DNA from: an uncultured Blautia sp.
GTDB lineage: Bacteria; Bacillota; Clostridia; Lachnospirales; Lachnospiraceae
Assembly: GCA_934371915.1 (NCBI GenBank)
Contig: CAKROE010000002.1
Location: 39,769 to 103,768, forward strand
DNA length: 64,000 nt
Direction of reading: 5' to 3'
Of the stretch, positions 13,375 through 21,940 are shown piece by piece. The notes below the pieces were generated by a model. It ran no database searches. It had not been told where the DNA came from and was given only the letters and a program-made list of their open reading frames with translations. The position numbers were made by a program, and so were the translations under genes. Each line of letters starts with the position of its first letter. Position 1 is the stretch's first letter.

Positions 13375-14262
13375 TTAGATTCCAAGTTTTTCTTTCATGT
13401 AATCTACCGGAGTATCTTTACCGGTGTAAAGTTTGATGGCAATCAGTGCCTGGAAGAGCATCATGCTCATACCATTGTAAACTTTTTCGCATCCTGCTTC
13501 TTTTGCCTGTTTCATCATAACTGTTTCGCGTGGTGCGTAAACAGTATCTGTTACGATCAGGTCTTTCTTAAAGAAAGAAGTATCCGGGATGTTGGAAAGG
13601 TCTTCCAGTGGGTGCATACCTACCCCTGTTGCATCACAGAAAAGATCTGCTGCATGCATTTTTTCTTTGAGGAGATCATGATCTGCAAGGTCATTCATAG
13701 TAGCTTTGCAGTTTGTGTTTTTGTTGATCAGATCAACGATTTCTTCTCCACGGCTGTAGAATTTATCTTTGATGTTGAAGATTTCGATCTCTGCGATTCC
13801 GTCAAGGGCACCACGTACAGCGATTGCAGTTGCAGCTCCGCCGGTTCCGATCAGAACCATCTTCATTCCTTTGAAATCAATGCCTTCTTCTTTGAGTCCC
13901 TGCCAGTATCCCATACCGTCAGTGTTGTAGCCTTTAAGCTTTCCGGTAACCTGTCCGTTTTCATCACGCATGTTTACAACTGTGTTGATCGCACCACATA
14001 ATTTTGCAGCTTCGTCAACTTCGTCCAGATATTTATGAACAACAGTTTTGTTTGGCATGGAGATGTTGGATCCAAGCATTTTGAGAGCACGGATACTCTG
14101 AACAGCGTCTTTCAGGGAATCGTTGTCTACTTCAAATGCAAGCTGGATAACGTCATCACCGTTTTTGTCGTATGCAAGGTTGTGTGTTGTCGGTGACTGT
14201 GTATGACGGATTGGGTAAGCCATTAATCCTACTAATTCTGTATGTCCTGTTACGTTTGGCAT
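13375..14262 (-). CDS. Quinate/shikimate dehydrogenase, AroE/YdiB family (copy 2)
   Basis: A 295-residue paralogue of the protein at 290-1156. Substrate site HTQSPTTHN is at 20-28, catalytic Lys at about 72 (MPNK), catalytic Asp at about 115 (NTDGMGY) and nucleotide loop GTGGAA at about 139-144. The segment FNIKDKFYSR has Asp where YdiB does, which suggests NAD use. It stands downstream of an ene-reductase and near a LysR gene, an MFS carrier and 3-dehydroquinate dehydratase, so it more likely serves quinate/shikimate breakdown than aromatic amino acid synthesis. Whether it acts on quinate, shikimate or both is not visible. GAGGAAAAAATC precedes the ATG. Confidence 0.88.
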   Translation of the reverse strand: MPNVTGHTELVGLMAYPIRHTQSPTTHNLAYDKNGDDVIQLAFEVDNDSLKDAVQSIRALKMLGSNISMPNKTVVHKYLDEVDEAAKLCGAINTVVNMRDENGQVTGKLKGYNTDGMGYWQGLKEEGIDFKGMKMVLIGTGGAATAIAVRGALDGIAEIEIFNIKDKFYSRGEEIVDLINKNTNCKATMNDLADHDLLKEKMHAADLFCDATGVGMHPLEDLSNIPDTSFFKKDLIVTDTVYAPRETVMMKQAKEAGCEKVYNGMSMMLFQALIAIKLYTGKDTPVDYMKEKLGI

Positions 14263-14389
14263 GATTTTTTCCTCTTTTCTTTATATTTATAAAAATCGCT
14301 GCTTTCTCATGTTTGAGCGCCTTTCAAATTCAAATGCTTCCCCATGCAAGCATGGTTCAGCATTTGTACTTTTAAAGCCTTGGTATCAC

Positions 14390-16411
14390 TTACTCAAGTG
14401 GCTCTAAATGCAGGTATCCCCGGGATTCCAGTACATTCAGTATTGCACGGCCTTCCATGGTTCCTTCCATAATACGGCGGGCACGTACGGAATCACCGAT
14501 GGTGTATACATAAGTATCTGTATCCTTAAATGCTTCTTCAAGTTCCGGAAGTACCGGGTTGTTGGAACGCATTCCAAGGCAGTTGAAGCCAAAGTCGAAT
14601 TCCATATCTTTGATCTGTCCGTCCGGAAGTTTTACAGTAAATGCATTTTCTTTTACTTCCTGAAGTGCTGTATTTACATATTCCTTCACGCCATATTTGT
14701 CATGTGTTTCACGCATGGAGCATTTGGTGATCGGGTCTGCAAGCATACCGATCTGAGGAAGCATATCAATGATCGTACATTCTGCTCCTCTAGGTGCAAA
14801 ATATTCGATAACATCAAGTCCTACGGATCCACCGCCGACAACAACGACTTTTTTGTCCTTGCATGCTTCATCCGGGTATTTTCCTGCATTCAGGTTGTTG
14901 ATCATATCAAAAATTGTAGCCACATTTCCGGCCTCGATGTTTTCTTTGAGACCTTTGATCGGTGGAATAAGCGGTACAGAACCGGTTGCATTTACAACGA
15001 TGTCCGGTTTGAACTGTTTTACTTTTTCAACAGTCGCTTCTGTATTCAGGAAAACATAAAGATTTTTCAGTCTGGCAGCGCGTGCTTCCAGATATTTCGG
15101 AAAATCTTTCATACGGGTCTTGCTCGGAAGATCTGAAATAAATGTGGAGAGACCTCCGAGGTGATCCTTCTTTTCCAGGACGAATACATTGCAGCCGACT
15201 TCTGCCGCTGTACATGCAGCTTCCAGTCCCGCTGTACCACCACCTACAACTACAACATTGCAGTTTTTGTTGACTTTGAGTGCTTTATAAATATCGCCTT
15301 CCGGTACAGCCGGGTTAACTGTACAACGGATCGGACGGTTTACACCGATACGGTTTCCGGCACATCCCACGTTACATGAGATACATTTACGAATAATATC
15401 TTCCTCACTGTTTTCAACTTTTTTTACCCAGTTCGGATCTGCGATAAGACCACGTCCCATTCCGACGATATCTACGTCGCCGCTCTCGAGAATTTTCTCA
15501 ACAACTTTAGGATCACGGTAGTTACCTGCATTGATAACCGGTTTCTTAAATTTATCTTTTACGGCTCTTGCCATATAGGATCTCCATCCATCCGGGAGAT
15601 AGTTGGAGTCGATCTGATACTGAAGAGATGGATTCAGGCCACAGGAAACATCGTACATATCAATAAACTCATCGATATATTCCAGATATTCCAGTGTATC
15701 TTCCAGAGTGTTTCCGCCCGGCACTCTCTCTTCTGCGGAGATACGAACGATGATCGGGAACCACGGTCCTACATTTTTACGTACTTCTTCAAGTACCATA
15801 CGTGGGAAACGAAGACGGTTTTCTACGGAACCACCGAATTCGTCTGTTCTCTTATTATAGTAAGGAGAGATAAACTGGCTCATCAGGTAAGAATGACCGC
15901 AGTGGATTTCGATTGCGTCAAATCCGATTGCCTGAACACGCTTTGCAGCCTCTCCGTATTTTTTTACGGTTGTAAGGATTTCTTCTTTTGTCATCGGACG
16001 TGGTGTTTCGCCGCCGGCCTTTGTCGGGATGTTCGAAGAAGAAACTGTTTCCATTCCGGTTCTTGCAGAAGATGCGGAAGCTCCGGCATGGTTTACCTGA
16101 ATCGCTACTGTAGCACCGTTCTTATGAAGGTTTTCTACGAGCTGATAATAACGCGGCATAAAGCTGTCATGGTCAATACGGATCTGGCTTGTACCATTGG
16201 AACCTGCCGGATATTCGATGTTTGCATTCTCGAGAATGATAAGACCTGTGCCGCCTTTTGCACGGAGTGAGTAATAATTCATATGACGGTTACTCATCTC
16301 ACCGCTTGTCTCACCATAGTTGGTTCCCATCGGGGTCATTGCAATACGGTTTTTAATTGTAGTTCTTTTAATTGTAATCGGTTCAAAAATCTTTGGGTAT
16401 TCACTCTTCAT
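14390..16411 (-). CDS. NADH:flavin oxidoreductase / 2-enoate reductase family (Old Yellow Enzyme plus FAD domain)
   Basis: A 673-residue three-domain flavoprotein like 2,4-dienoyl-CoA reductase, enoate reductase and BaiCD. Residues 1-340 form the FMN-binding barrel (MTPMGTNYG; EIHCGHSYLMSQFISPYYN; GMGRGLIADPNW). A Cys cluster CISCNVGC..C at about 345-365 binds 4Fe-4S. Residues 385-650 form FAD and NAD(P)H Rossmann domains (VVVVGGGTAGLEAA and KVVVVGGGSVGLDV). It would pass electrons from NAD(P)H via FAD, Fe-S and FMN to an activated C=C bond. Beside quinate/shikimate genes its substrate could be 3-dehydroshikimate, shikimate or a downstream cyclohexene carboxylate. That is inference. Confidence 0.88.
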   Translation of the reverse strand: MKSEYPKIFEPITIKRTTIKNRIAMTPMGTNYGETSGEMSNRHMNYYSLRAKGGTGLIILENANIEYPAGSNGTSQIRIDHDSFMPRYYQLVENLHKNGATVAIQVNHAGASASSARTGMETVSSSNIPTKAGGETPRPMTKEEILTTVKKYGEAAKRVQAIGFDAIEIHCGHSYLMSQFISPYYNKRTDEFGGSVENRLRFPRMVLEEVRKNVGPWFPIIVRISAEERVPGGNTLEDTLEYLEYIDEFIDMYDVSCGLNPSLQYQIDSNYLPDGWRSYMARAVKDKFKKPVINAGNYRDPKVVEKILESGDVDIVGMGRGLIADPNWVKKVENSEEDIIRKCISCNVGCAGNRIGVNRPIRCTVNPAVPEGDIYKALKVNKNCNVVVVGGGTAGLEAACTAAEVGCNVFVLEKKDHLGGLSTFISDLPSKTRMKDFPKYLEARAARLKNLYVFLNTEATVEKVKQFKPDIVVNATGSVPLIPPIKGLKENIEAGNVATIFDMINNLNAGKYPDEACKDKKVVVVGGGSVGLDVIEYFAPRGAECTIIDMLPQIGMLADPITKCSMRETHDKYGVKEYVNTALQEVKENAFTVKLPDGQIKDMEFDFGFNCLGMRSNNPVLPELEEAFKDTDTYVYTIGDSVRARRIMEGTMEGRAILNVLESRGYLHLEPLE

Positions 16412-16509
16412 GAAATTATCTCCTTATCAGTAAGTAACATTCACAAATAACATTCATAAACTCGAGTGGCAATCCTTTGTTTGTGACACAATTATCATAA
16501 CTCTTTGTA

Positions 16510-17448
16510 TTAAAAATTAACAATATCTTTCAGATAAATTTTTGATACGTTTTCGGTATCATTCGCATCTTCATCCTGCTGTGTCTTCATATATTCAATA
16601 AAACGCTCAACAGCCGGCAGCCGGTAACGGTCTTTCATCCAGAACATAAATACCTGACGATAGATTTCCAGTCCCTTCAAACTGTGAATATTGATTCCCA
16701 CTGCCTGCTCCAGAATATCCGTCCTCGGCATCAGTGCAATTCCGAAATTTTCCCTTACCAGCGATACGATCGAGTATTCGTCCGGACATTCTACAATCAT
16801 ATTTGGACTGATCTGATATTTCTTATATAGATGTTTTGCATACGTCCCCATCCAGGATTCCTTCTCATAGCCAATCACCGGATAGTGATTAAGCTCTGTA
16901 AGCGGTACTTCCCTTATTCCGGCAAGCGGATGCTGTTTCGGTGTAATGATAACCAGCTCCTGCGCGCTGAGTGGAAAAAATTCCATATCATCCTTCTTAA
17001 GATATCCGCCAAATCCAACGTCAAGCTCGCCGGTCCGCACCTTTGCGGCGATTGCCGGTGTATGATTCTGCCAGAAATTGAACACCACATTTTTATTTTC
17101 TTCTTTATTTAGAAATTTTCGTACTTTATGTGGAATATAATGCCCTGCAAGCGGAAAAATATAACCGATATCAATCTTTCCGCCATCTGAAGAAAGCTCC
17201 TGCATCTTGCCGACCGCCACATCGCAGTCACCCGCGATCCGGTCTGCATGCTCCAGAAAAAGATATCCTGCTTTTGTAAGCGTCACTCCTCTGCCCTTCT
17301 TTTCAAAAAGAGCCACACCAAGTTCGCTCTCCAGCGCCGCCATGGAACGGCTCAAAGACGGCTGTGAAATATAGAGTTCTTCCGCTGCCTGATGATAGTT
17401 TTCCAGTCTTGCTACTTTTTGAAAATACAGAATCTGATTCAGTGTCAT
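16510..17448 (-). CDS. LysR-type transcriptional regulator of the quinate/shikimate cluster
   Basis: A 312-residue regulator. The N-terminal winged helix-turn-helix (LNQILYFQKVARLENYHQAAEELYISQPSLSRSMAALE) is followed by the linker helix and a two-lobed effector domain. The ATG at 17448 follows AGGAGAGGG and gives the usual LysR N terminus; the longer frame is unlikely. It is divergent from the MFS carrier and upstream of the ene-reductase gene on the same strand. A 19-bp palindrome lies between it and the MFS gene, over its own -35 box. The effector is probably quinate, shikimate or an intermediate. Confidence 0.9.
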   Translation of the reverse strand: MTLNQILYFQKVARLENYHQAAEELYISQPSLSRSMAALESELGVALFEKKGRGVTLTKAGYLFLEHADRIAGDCDVAVGKMQELSSDGGKIDIGYIFPLAGHYIPHKVRKFLNKEENKNVVFNFWQNHTPAIAAKVRTGELDVGFGGYLKKDDMEFFPLSAQELVIITPKQHPLAGIREVPLTELNHYPVIGYEKESWMGTYAKHLYKKYQISPNMIVECPDEYSIVSLVRENFGIALMPRTDILEQAVGINIHSLKGLEIYRQVFMFWMKDRYRLPAVERFIEYMKTQQDEDANDTENVSKIYLKDIVNF

Positions 17449-17512
17449 TTCCCTCTCCTCCTGTATATAATCTCCCATATTCCGGTAATTCCCCGTATTA
17501 CCTTTTCTGATT

Positions 17513-17549
17513 ATTATACCACACCACCATTAATGCATTCAATGCATTA
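17513..17549. promoter_or_regulatory. LysR promoter and 19-bp palindromic operator
   Basis: TAATGCATT-C-AATGCATTA (17531-17549) is a perfect palindrome. On the minus strand TTGAAT (17537-17542) and TATAAT (17513-17518), 18 bp apart, form the regulator promoter, so the operator covers its -35. Further half sites AGCATTAG and ATGCATTG lie at about 17565-17586, toward the MFS promoter. Confidence 0.7.
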
Positions 17550-17702
17550 GTTTTTCCCTTTAAAAGCATTAGACCACATGCATTGTACCTGTTAAAATAC
17601 AGTTAAATGTTATTTTTTTAACACAATTTACCACGGCATTTCTAAAGTTTGTGACAGAACCCAAAGAAAACCGAAATCACTTTTTAAGAAAAGGAGAACA
17701 AC

Positions 17703-18917
17703 ATGAACAAGAAATATCTGCCAAGTGCATTGATTTTGTACTTGAACTACTTCATCCACGGTGTTGGATGCTCTATTCTGGGACAGGCAGTTATTAAGGA
17801 TGCTCTTGCAGGCGCATGGGGCGTTGAGGCAATGGCAATCACAGCAATCTCTGCTGCACTCGGTCTCGGCCGTCTGATCGCACTTCCATTCGCAGGACCG
17901 CTCTCAGACAAACTTGGCCGCCGCATTTCCACAGCAATCGGAAGTGCTTCCTATGCAATCTACCTGATCGGTCTTGCACTTGCTTTTAATGCAGGAACAA
18001 ACGGTGGTTACACCATCGCTTATGTATGTGCAATCCTCGGTGGTATCGCAAACTCCTTCCTTGATACAGGTATCTACCCGGCAGTTTCTGAGATCATCTA
18101 CAAAGCTCCTGGCGTTGCAACTATGGGAATCAAATTCTTCATCGCAATCGCACAGATGCTTCTTCCATTCGTACTTGGCGCTACAGTAGCTACAACCGCT
18201 GCAGGACTTACTTCCTACAACCGCCTGTTCTACGGATGCGGTATCATCTACATCGTGCTTTTTGTACTTGTATTCCTGTTCCCGCTTCCGGATGCTGACC
18301 AGAAAGCAGCCGGCAAAAAAGAAGGACTTATTGACAGCCTGAAACACACACATTTCTCTTTCGAATCCATCGCTATGATCCTGATCGGATTCACATGTAC
18401 AGGTACCTTCCAGTTATGGCTGAACTGTGCACAGAACTTTGCAAAAGAAAACGTTGGCTGGGCTGATCCGTCCATCATGCAGACATACTATTCCGCAGGT
18501 ACTCTGATTGCGCTTGTAGTAACTGCACTCCTTACAAGAAAAATCAAAGACGTTCGTTTCATCGTTATCTACCCGGTTATCTGCCTTGCAACTCTGATTG
18601 TTGTTCTTACAGGCCAGAGCCAGACACTGATGATCGCCGGTGCATTCATCATCGGATGGGCAGGTGCAGGCGGACTTCTTCAGATTGCTACATCCGTATG
18701 CAACATGCTGTTCCCTAAGATCAAAGGAACCGTTACAGCACTTGTTATGATCGCATCTTCTCTGTGTAACTACACAATCCTGACAGCAGCATCCAAAATG
18801 CAGCCTTCTCAGGTTATGATCATGAACATCGTACTTACAGCAGTAGGTGTTGTACTTGGTCTCTTTGTAAATATCCGTTACAAAAAAATGGTTGCCCTCG
18901 CTGAGGCAGACAATTAA
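17703..18917 (+). CDS. MFS transporter, probable quinate/shikimate carrier
   Basis: A 404-residue major facilitator protein with 12 predicted membrane helices. The loop 2-3 signature is GPLSDKLGRRISTAIG at about 67-80. It should import or exchange a small anion across the cytoplasmic membrane. The gene has AAAGGAG seven bases before the ATG, is divergent from the LysR gene, and is followed 42 bp later by 3-dehydroquinate dehydratase, which suggests quinate, shikimate or 3-dehydroshikimate as substrate. The substrate cannot be read from the sequence. Confidence 0.85.
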   Translation: MNKKYLPSALILYLNYFIHGVGCSILGQAVIKDALAGAWGVEAMAITAISAALGLGRLIALPFAGPLSDKLGRRISTAIGSASYAIYLIGLALAFNAGTNGGYTIAYVCAILGGIANSFLDTGIYPAVSEIIYKAPGVATMGIKFFIAIAQMLLPFVLGATVATTAAGLTSYNRLFYGCGIIYIVLFVLVFLFPLPDADQKAAGKKEGLIDSLKHTHFSFESIAMILIGFTCTGTFQLWLNCAQNFAKENVGWADPSIMQTYYSAGTLIALVVTALLTRKIKDVRFIVIYPVICLATLIVVLTGQSQTLMIAGAFIIGWAGAGGLLQIATSVCNMLFPKIKGTVTALVMIASSLCNYTILTAASKMQPSQVMIMNIVLTAVGVVLGLFVNIRYKKMVALAEADN

Positions 18918-18958
18918 AATAATATCAGGGTGAAAATTCAAAAAGAAAGGAAAACATC

Positions 18959-19720
18959 ATGAATACAGTTAAAATCCGTGACATTGAGATTGGTGCAGGC
19001 GTACCGAAGATCATCGTTCCGATCGTCGGCGTCACAAAAGAAGACATCATTGAAGAAGCCAAAACATTTGATTCTATTCCGATCGACGTTGTTGAATGGC
19101 GTGTAGACTGGTTTGAAGGTGTATTTGATTTTGCAAAAGTAGAAGATGTACTGAAAGACCTTCGCGAGGTTCTTGGAAACATTCCGCTCCTTATGACTTT
19201 CCGTACTTCCAAAGAAGGCGGCGAAAAAGCCATCGAACCTGAAGCTTATGCTGAACTGAACATCAAAGCAGCACAGACCGGATATGTTGATCTTGTTGAT
19301 GTTGAGATCTTTACCGGAGATGACATCGTGAAAAAAATCATCGACGGTGCTCACGCAGCCGGGGTCAAAGTCATTGCTTCCAACCATGACTTCTTCAAAA
19401 CTCCTGCAAAAACAGATATCATCTATCGTCTCCGCAAGATGCAGGATATGAACGCTGATATTCCGAAGATCGCAGTTATGCCTCAGAATAAAAAAGACGT
19501 TCTGACACTTCTTGCTGCTACAGAAGAAATGACCACAAACTATGCAGACAGACCAATCATCACCATGTCAATGGCAGGTACCGGCGTTATCAGCCGTCTC
19601 TGCGGTGAAGTATTCGGTTCTTCCATGACCTTCGGTGCCGCAAAGAAAGCATCCGCACCGGGACAGATGGGAGTAAATGATCTGAATACAGTCCTTGGAC
19701 TTCTTCACAGCGCAATGTAA
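18959..19720 (+). CDS. aroD: Type I 3-dehydroquinate dehydratase
   Basis: A 253-residue enzyme that interconverts 3-dehydroquinate and 3-dehydroshikimate through a Schiff base. The active-site residues fall at the classic places: Glu46 and Arg48 in EWRVDW, His143 in SNHDFF, Schiff-base Lys170 in IPKIAVMPQ, and the C-terminal loop SAPGQM. GAAAGG precedes the ATG. Type I enzymes serve both biosynthesis and quinate use; here the MFS and dehydrogenase neighbours favour catabolism. The stop codon is followed at once by a structured RNA. Confidence 0.93.
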   Translation: MNTVKIRDIEIGAGVPKIIVPIVGVTKEDIIEEAKTFDSIPIDVVEWRVDWFEGVFDFAKVEDVLKDLREVLGNIPLLMTFRTSKEGGEKAIEPEAYAELNIKAAQTGYVDLVDVEIFTGDDIVKKIIDGAHAAGVKVIASNHDFFKTPAKTDIIYRLRKMQDMNADIPKIAVMPQNKKDVLTLLAATEEMTTNYADRPIITMSMAGTGVISRLCGEVFGSSMTFGAAKKASAPGQMGVNDLNTVLGLLHSAM

Positions 19721-19890
19721 TGATACCAGGTTACAAAGATCTAAGTACACGTGAGCTTGCTCACAAGTGGACAAAAGATCTTGGGAACCGCCCCTATATG
19801 AGCATAAAAGTAGGATGTTAATCCTGCGATATGCGAATAGAGGGTAGGATTGTGAAAATGCGTAGCATGAAACAATCCGTATGTATCATT
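19721..19890 (+). ncRNA. Structured RNA between aroD and the TRAP operon (candidate cis-regulator)
   Basis: Four helical arms can be drawn, closed by TGATAC (19721-19726) with GTATCA (19883-19888). Arm 1: AAGATCT/AGATCTT (19736-19742 with 19776-19782), inner hairpin GTGAGC/GCTCAC. Arm 2: CCCCTAT/ATAGAGGG (19791-19797 with 19837-19844), then GCATA/TATGC and GTAGGAT/ATCCTGC with loop GTTA. Arm 3: GGATTGT/ACAATCC (19847-19853 with 19872-19878), inner ATGC/GCAT. A terminator follows. I do not recognise a known riboswitch class. No promoter is evident between aroD and the RNA, so it is read from the aroD transcript. Confidence 0.55.
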
Positions 19891-19900
19891 TATATCTTGA

Positions 19901-19945
19901 AAACACCGGTATTCTTATTTAAAATAAAAGTACCGGTGTTTTTTA
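19901..19945 (+). terminator. Terminator or attenuator before the TRAP genes
   Basis: The arms AAACACCGGTA (19901-19911) and TACCGGTGTTT (19931-19941) run into a T-rich tail. It lies 10 bp after the structured RNA and 70 bp before dctQ, so it either ends the aroD transcript or attenuates the TRAP operon. Confidence 0.8.
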
Positions 19946-20014
19946 TAACTGTAAAGCGTTAAACAGTTATTCGCGAAAAAAATATCTATACTTAATTTTT
20001 AAGGGAGGTCCTTC

Positions 20015-20641
20015 ATGAAAAAAATACTTCACTGGCTGGACGAGAACCTCGAAGAATTTATCCTTGTTTTTTTCCTGATCGCCATGACGCTGATCATGGG
20101 TGTCCAGGTCTTTTGCAGATATGTTCTTGGCATGTCTCTGTCCTGGTCTGAGGAACTTACCAGATACCTCTTTATCTGGTGTGGATTTTTGAGCGTCAGC
20201 TACTGCAGCAAAAAATGTCTTTCTATCAAGATCGAGCAGTTCGTTGCGATTTTTCCCCGTCGTGGTAAAGCTTTATTTAAAGTAGTCAACCATACTTTTG
20301 AGCTGATCTTTTTCATCTATATGATTCCATTTGCCTGGTCTTATATGATGTCTTCTGTTCACAGTGGACAGCTTTCACCGGCGTGTGGTATTCCGATGTA
20401 TTATGTACAGGCAGCACCGCTTGTCTCCTTTGTTCTGGTTGCCTTCCGTGTCCTGCAGCGCTGGATCATCGAGTTCCGTGTTGCACGTGGCGAAAATGTA
20501 TTTGATCCGGCTCATCCGGAACGTAATACTCCGGAGTCCTTCATCCAAGCCAACGCCGAATCACTCGGTGAAAATGCACTGGAATCCGGTATCGACAACC
20601 GTATCAATACCATCAAAAATTCGAATGAGGAGGAACGCTAA
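20015..20641 (+). CDS. dctQ: TRAP transporter small permease (DctQ)
   Basis: A 208-residue membrane protein with four predicted helices, starting after a charged N terminus (MKKILHWLDENLEEF) and carrying the DctQ-typical segment LSWSEELTRYLFIWCGFLS. It pairs with the large permease to import an organic acid with sodium. GGGAGG precedes the ATG. Its stop overlaps the start of the large permease (TAATG). The C-terminal 50 residues form a hydrophilic tail longer than in many DctQ proteins. Confidence 0.9.
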   Translation: MKKILHWLDENLEEFILVFFLIAMTLIMGVQVFCRYVLGMSLSWSEELTRYLFIWCGFLSVSYCSKKCLSIKIEQFVAIFPRRGKALFKVVNHTFELIFFIYMIPFAWSYMMSSVHSGQLSPACGIPMYYVQAAPLVSFVLVAFRVLQRWIIEFRVARGENVFDPAHPERNTPESFIQANAESLGENALESGIDNRINTIKNSNEEER

Positions 20642-21930
20642 TGCCAGTCGTAGTTTTATTTATTATCTTTGTCGCCTTACTGGTCATCGCAGTTCCGGTA
20701 TCCATCACTCTTGGGATTACATCTGTTCTTCCGTCCGTGTTTGATCCGTCCTTTACTGTCGGTGCCAAATATCTGATCCGTGCCATGTTCGGCGGTCTGG
20801 ATTCTTTCCCACTCCTTGCGGTTCCAATGTTTGTCCTTTCTGGTATCATCATGGCAAAAGGTGGTATTTCCAAAAAACTGTTTGATGTTTTTGCATACTT
20901 TCTCGGAAAGTTCACCGCTGGTATGCCGTGTGCCGTTATCGTCACCTGTCTTTTTTATGGTGCAATCTCCGGTTCTGCTCCTGCAACTGTTGCCGCAGTC
21001 GGAAGTATGACGATCCCGATCCTTACAACTCTGGGATATGACCTTACGTTTTCTACTGCGATCGTAGCTGTAGCCGGTGGTCTCGGTGTTATTATTCCAC
21101 CGAGTATTCCTTTTATCATGTACGGCATGGCCTCCGGTGCTTCTGTCAGTGATCTGTTCCTTGCAGGTATCATCCCGGGACTGATGATCGGCGCGCTCCT
21201 TATGGTTTATGCCATCTATCACTGCAAACGCTACGGTGAAGACAAAGAAAAGATTCATAGCGAAGTACAGATGCTTCACGACAAAGGTCTTCTGAAGGTT
21301 CTGAAAGAAAGTTTCTTCGCCCTTTTAAGCCCGGTCATCATCCTCGGATGCATTTATACCGGTGTTGCTTCTCCGACTGAGGCCGCCGTTATCTCTGTAT
21401 TCTATGCACTGATCATCAGCCTGTTTGTATACAGGAGCATCAAGATCCGTGATATCTGGCCGATCCTTGTGGAAGCGATCCGTACCTTTACACCGATCCT
21501 TTTCATTCTGGCAGCATCTACCGCCTTTTCCAGAGTCCTTACTCTGATGCAGGTACCACAGACTGTCAGTGAATTTATCCTGAACAACTTCCACAGCCCG
21601 GTTGCGATCCTGCTGATCATCAACATATTCCTGCTGATCGTCGGTATGGTCATGGACACCACACCGGCAATCCTGATCCTCACACCGATCCTTCTGCCGA
21701 TCGTAGAAGCCATCGGAATGGACCCGATCCAGTTTGGTGTTATCATGGTTGTCAACCTTGCAATCGGATTTGTTACTCCGCCGATCGGTGTCAACCTGTT
21801 TGTTGCAAGTTCTCTGACGGATGTTCCGGTTATGCAGATTGCAAAGAAAGCCATGCCAATGATCGCATTCTTCCTTGTTGCGCTCCTGCTGATCACCTTT
21901 ATCCCGGCAATTTCTATCGGAATCTTATAG
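20641..21930 (+). CDS. dctM: TRAP transporter large permease (DctM)
   Basis: A 429-residue polytopic protein of the normal DctM length, with repeated Gly/Pro-rich segments (GAISGSAPATVAAVGSM, GGLGVIIPPSIPFIMYG, ASPTEAAVISVFYAL, GFVTPPIGVNLFVAS) that bind substrate and sodium in the elevator domain. It forms the transport channel with DctQ. The next gene, dctP, begins 10 bp after its stop. The set is probably for quinate, shikimate or a related carboxylate, because it follows aroD. Confidence 0.92.
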   Translation: MPVVVLFIIFVALLVIAVPVSITLGITSVLPSVFDPSFTVGAKYLIRAMFGGLDSFPLLAVPMFVLSGIIMAKGGISKKLFDVFAYFLGKFTAGMPCAVIVTCLFYGAISGSAPATVAAVGSMTIPILTTLGYDLTFSTAIVAVAGGLGVIIPPSIPFIMYGMASGASVSDLFLAGIIPGLMIGALLMVYAIYHCKRYGEDKEKIHSEVQMLHDKGLLKVLKESFFALLSPVIILGCIYTGVASPTEAAVISVFYALIISLFVYRSIKIRDIWPILVEAIRTFTPILFILAASTAFSRVLTLMQVPQTVSEFILNNFHSPVAILLIINIFLLIVGMVMDTTPAILILTPILLPIVEAIGMDPIQFGVIMVVNLAIGFVTPPIGVNLFVASSLTDVPVMQIAKKAMPMIAFFLVALLLITFIPAISIGIL

Positions 21931-21940
21931 GAGGAAAGAC

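Noticed and set aside
14408..15136. Plus-strand frame of 242 codons
   Set aside because: It is the antisense shadow of the ene-reductase gene, rich in Cys, His and Phe, as such shadows are.
19721..19890. T-box or known riboswitch between aroD and TRAP
   Set aside because: It lacks the T-box AGGGTGGNACCGCG motif and the conserved cores of the TPP, ZTP, guanidine, glycine or SAM classes.
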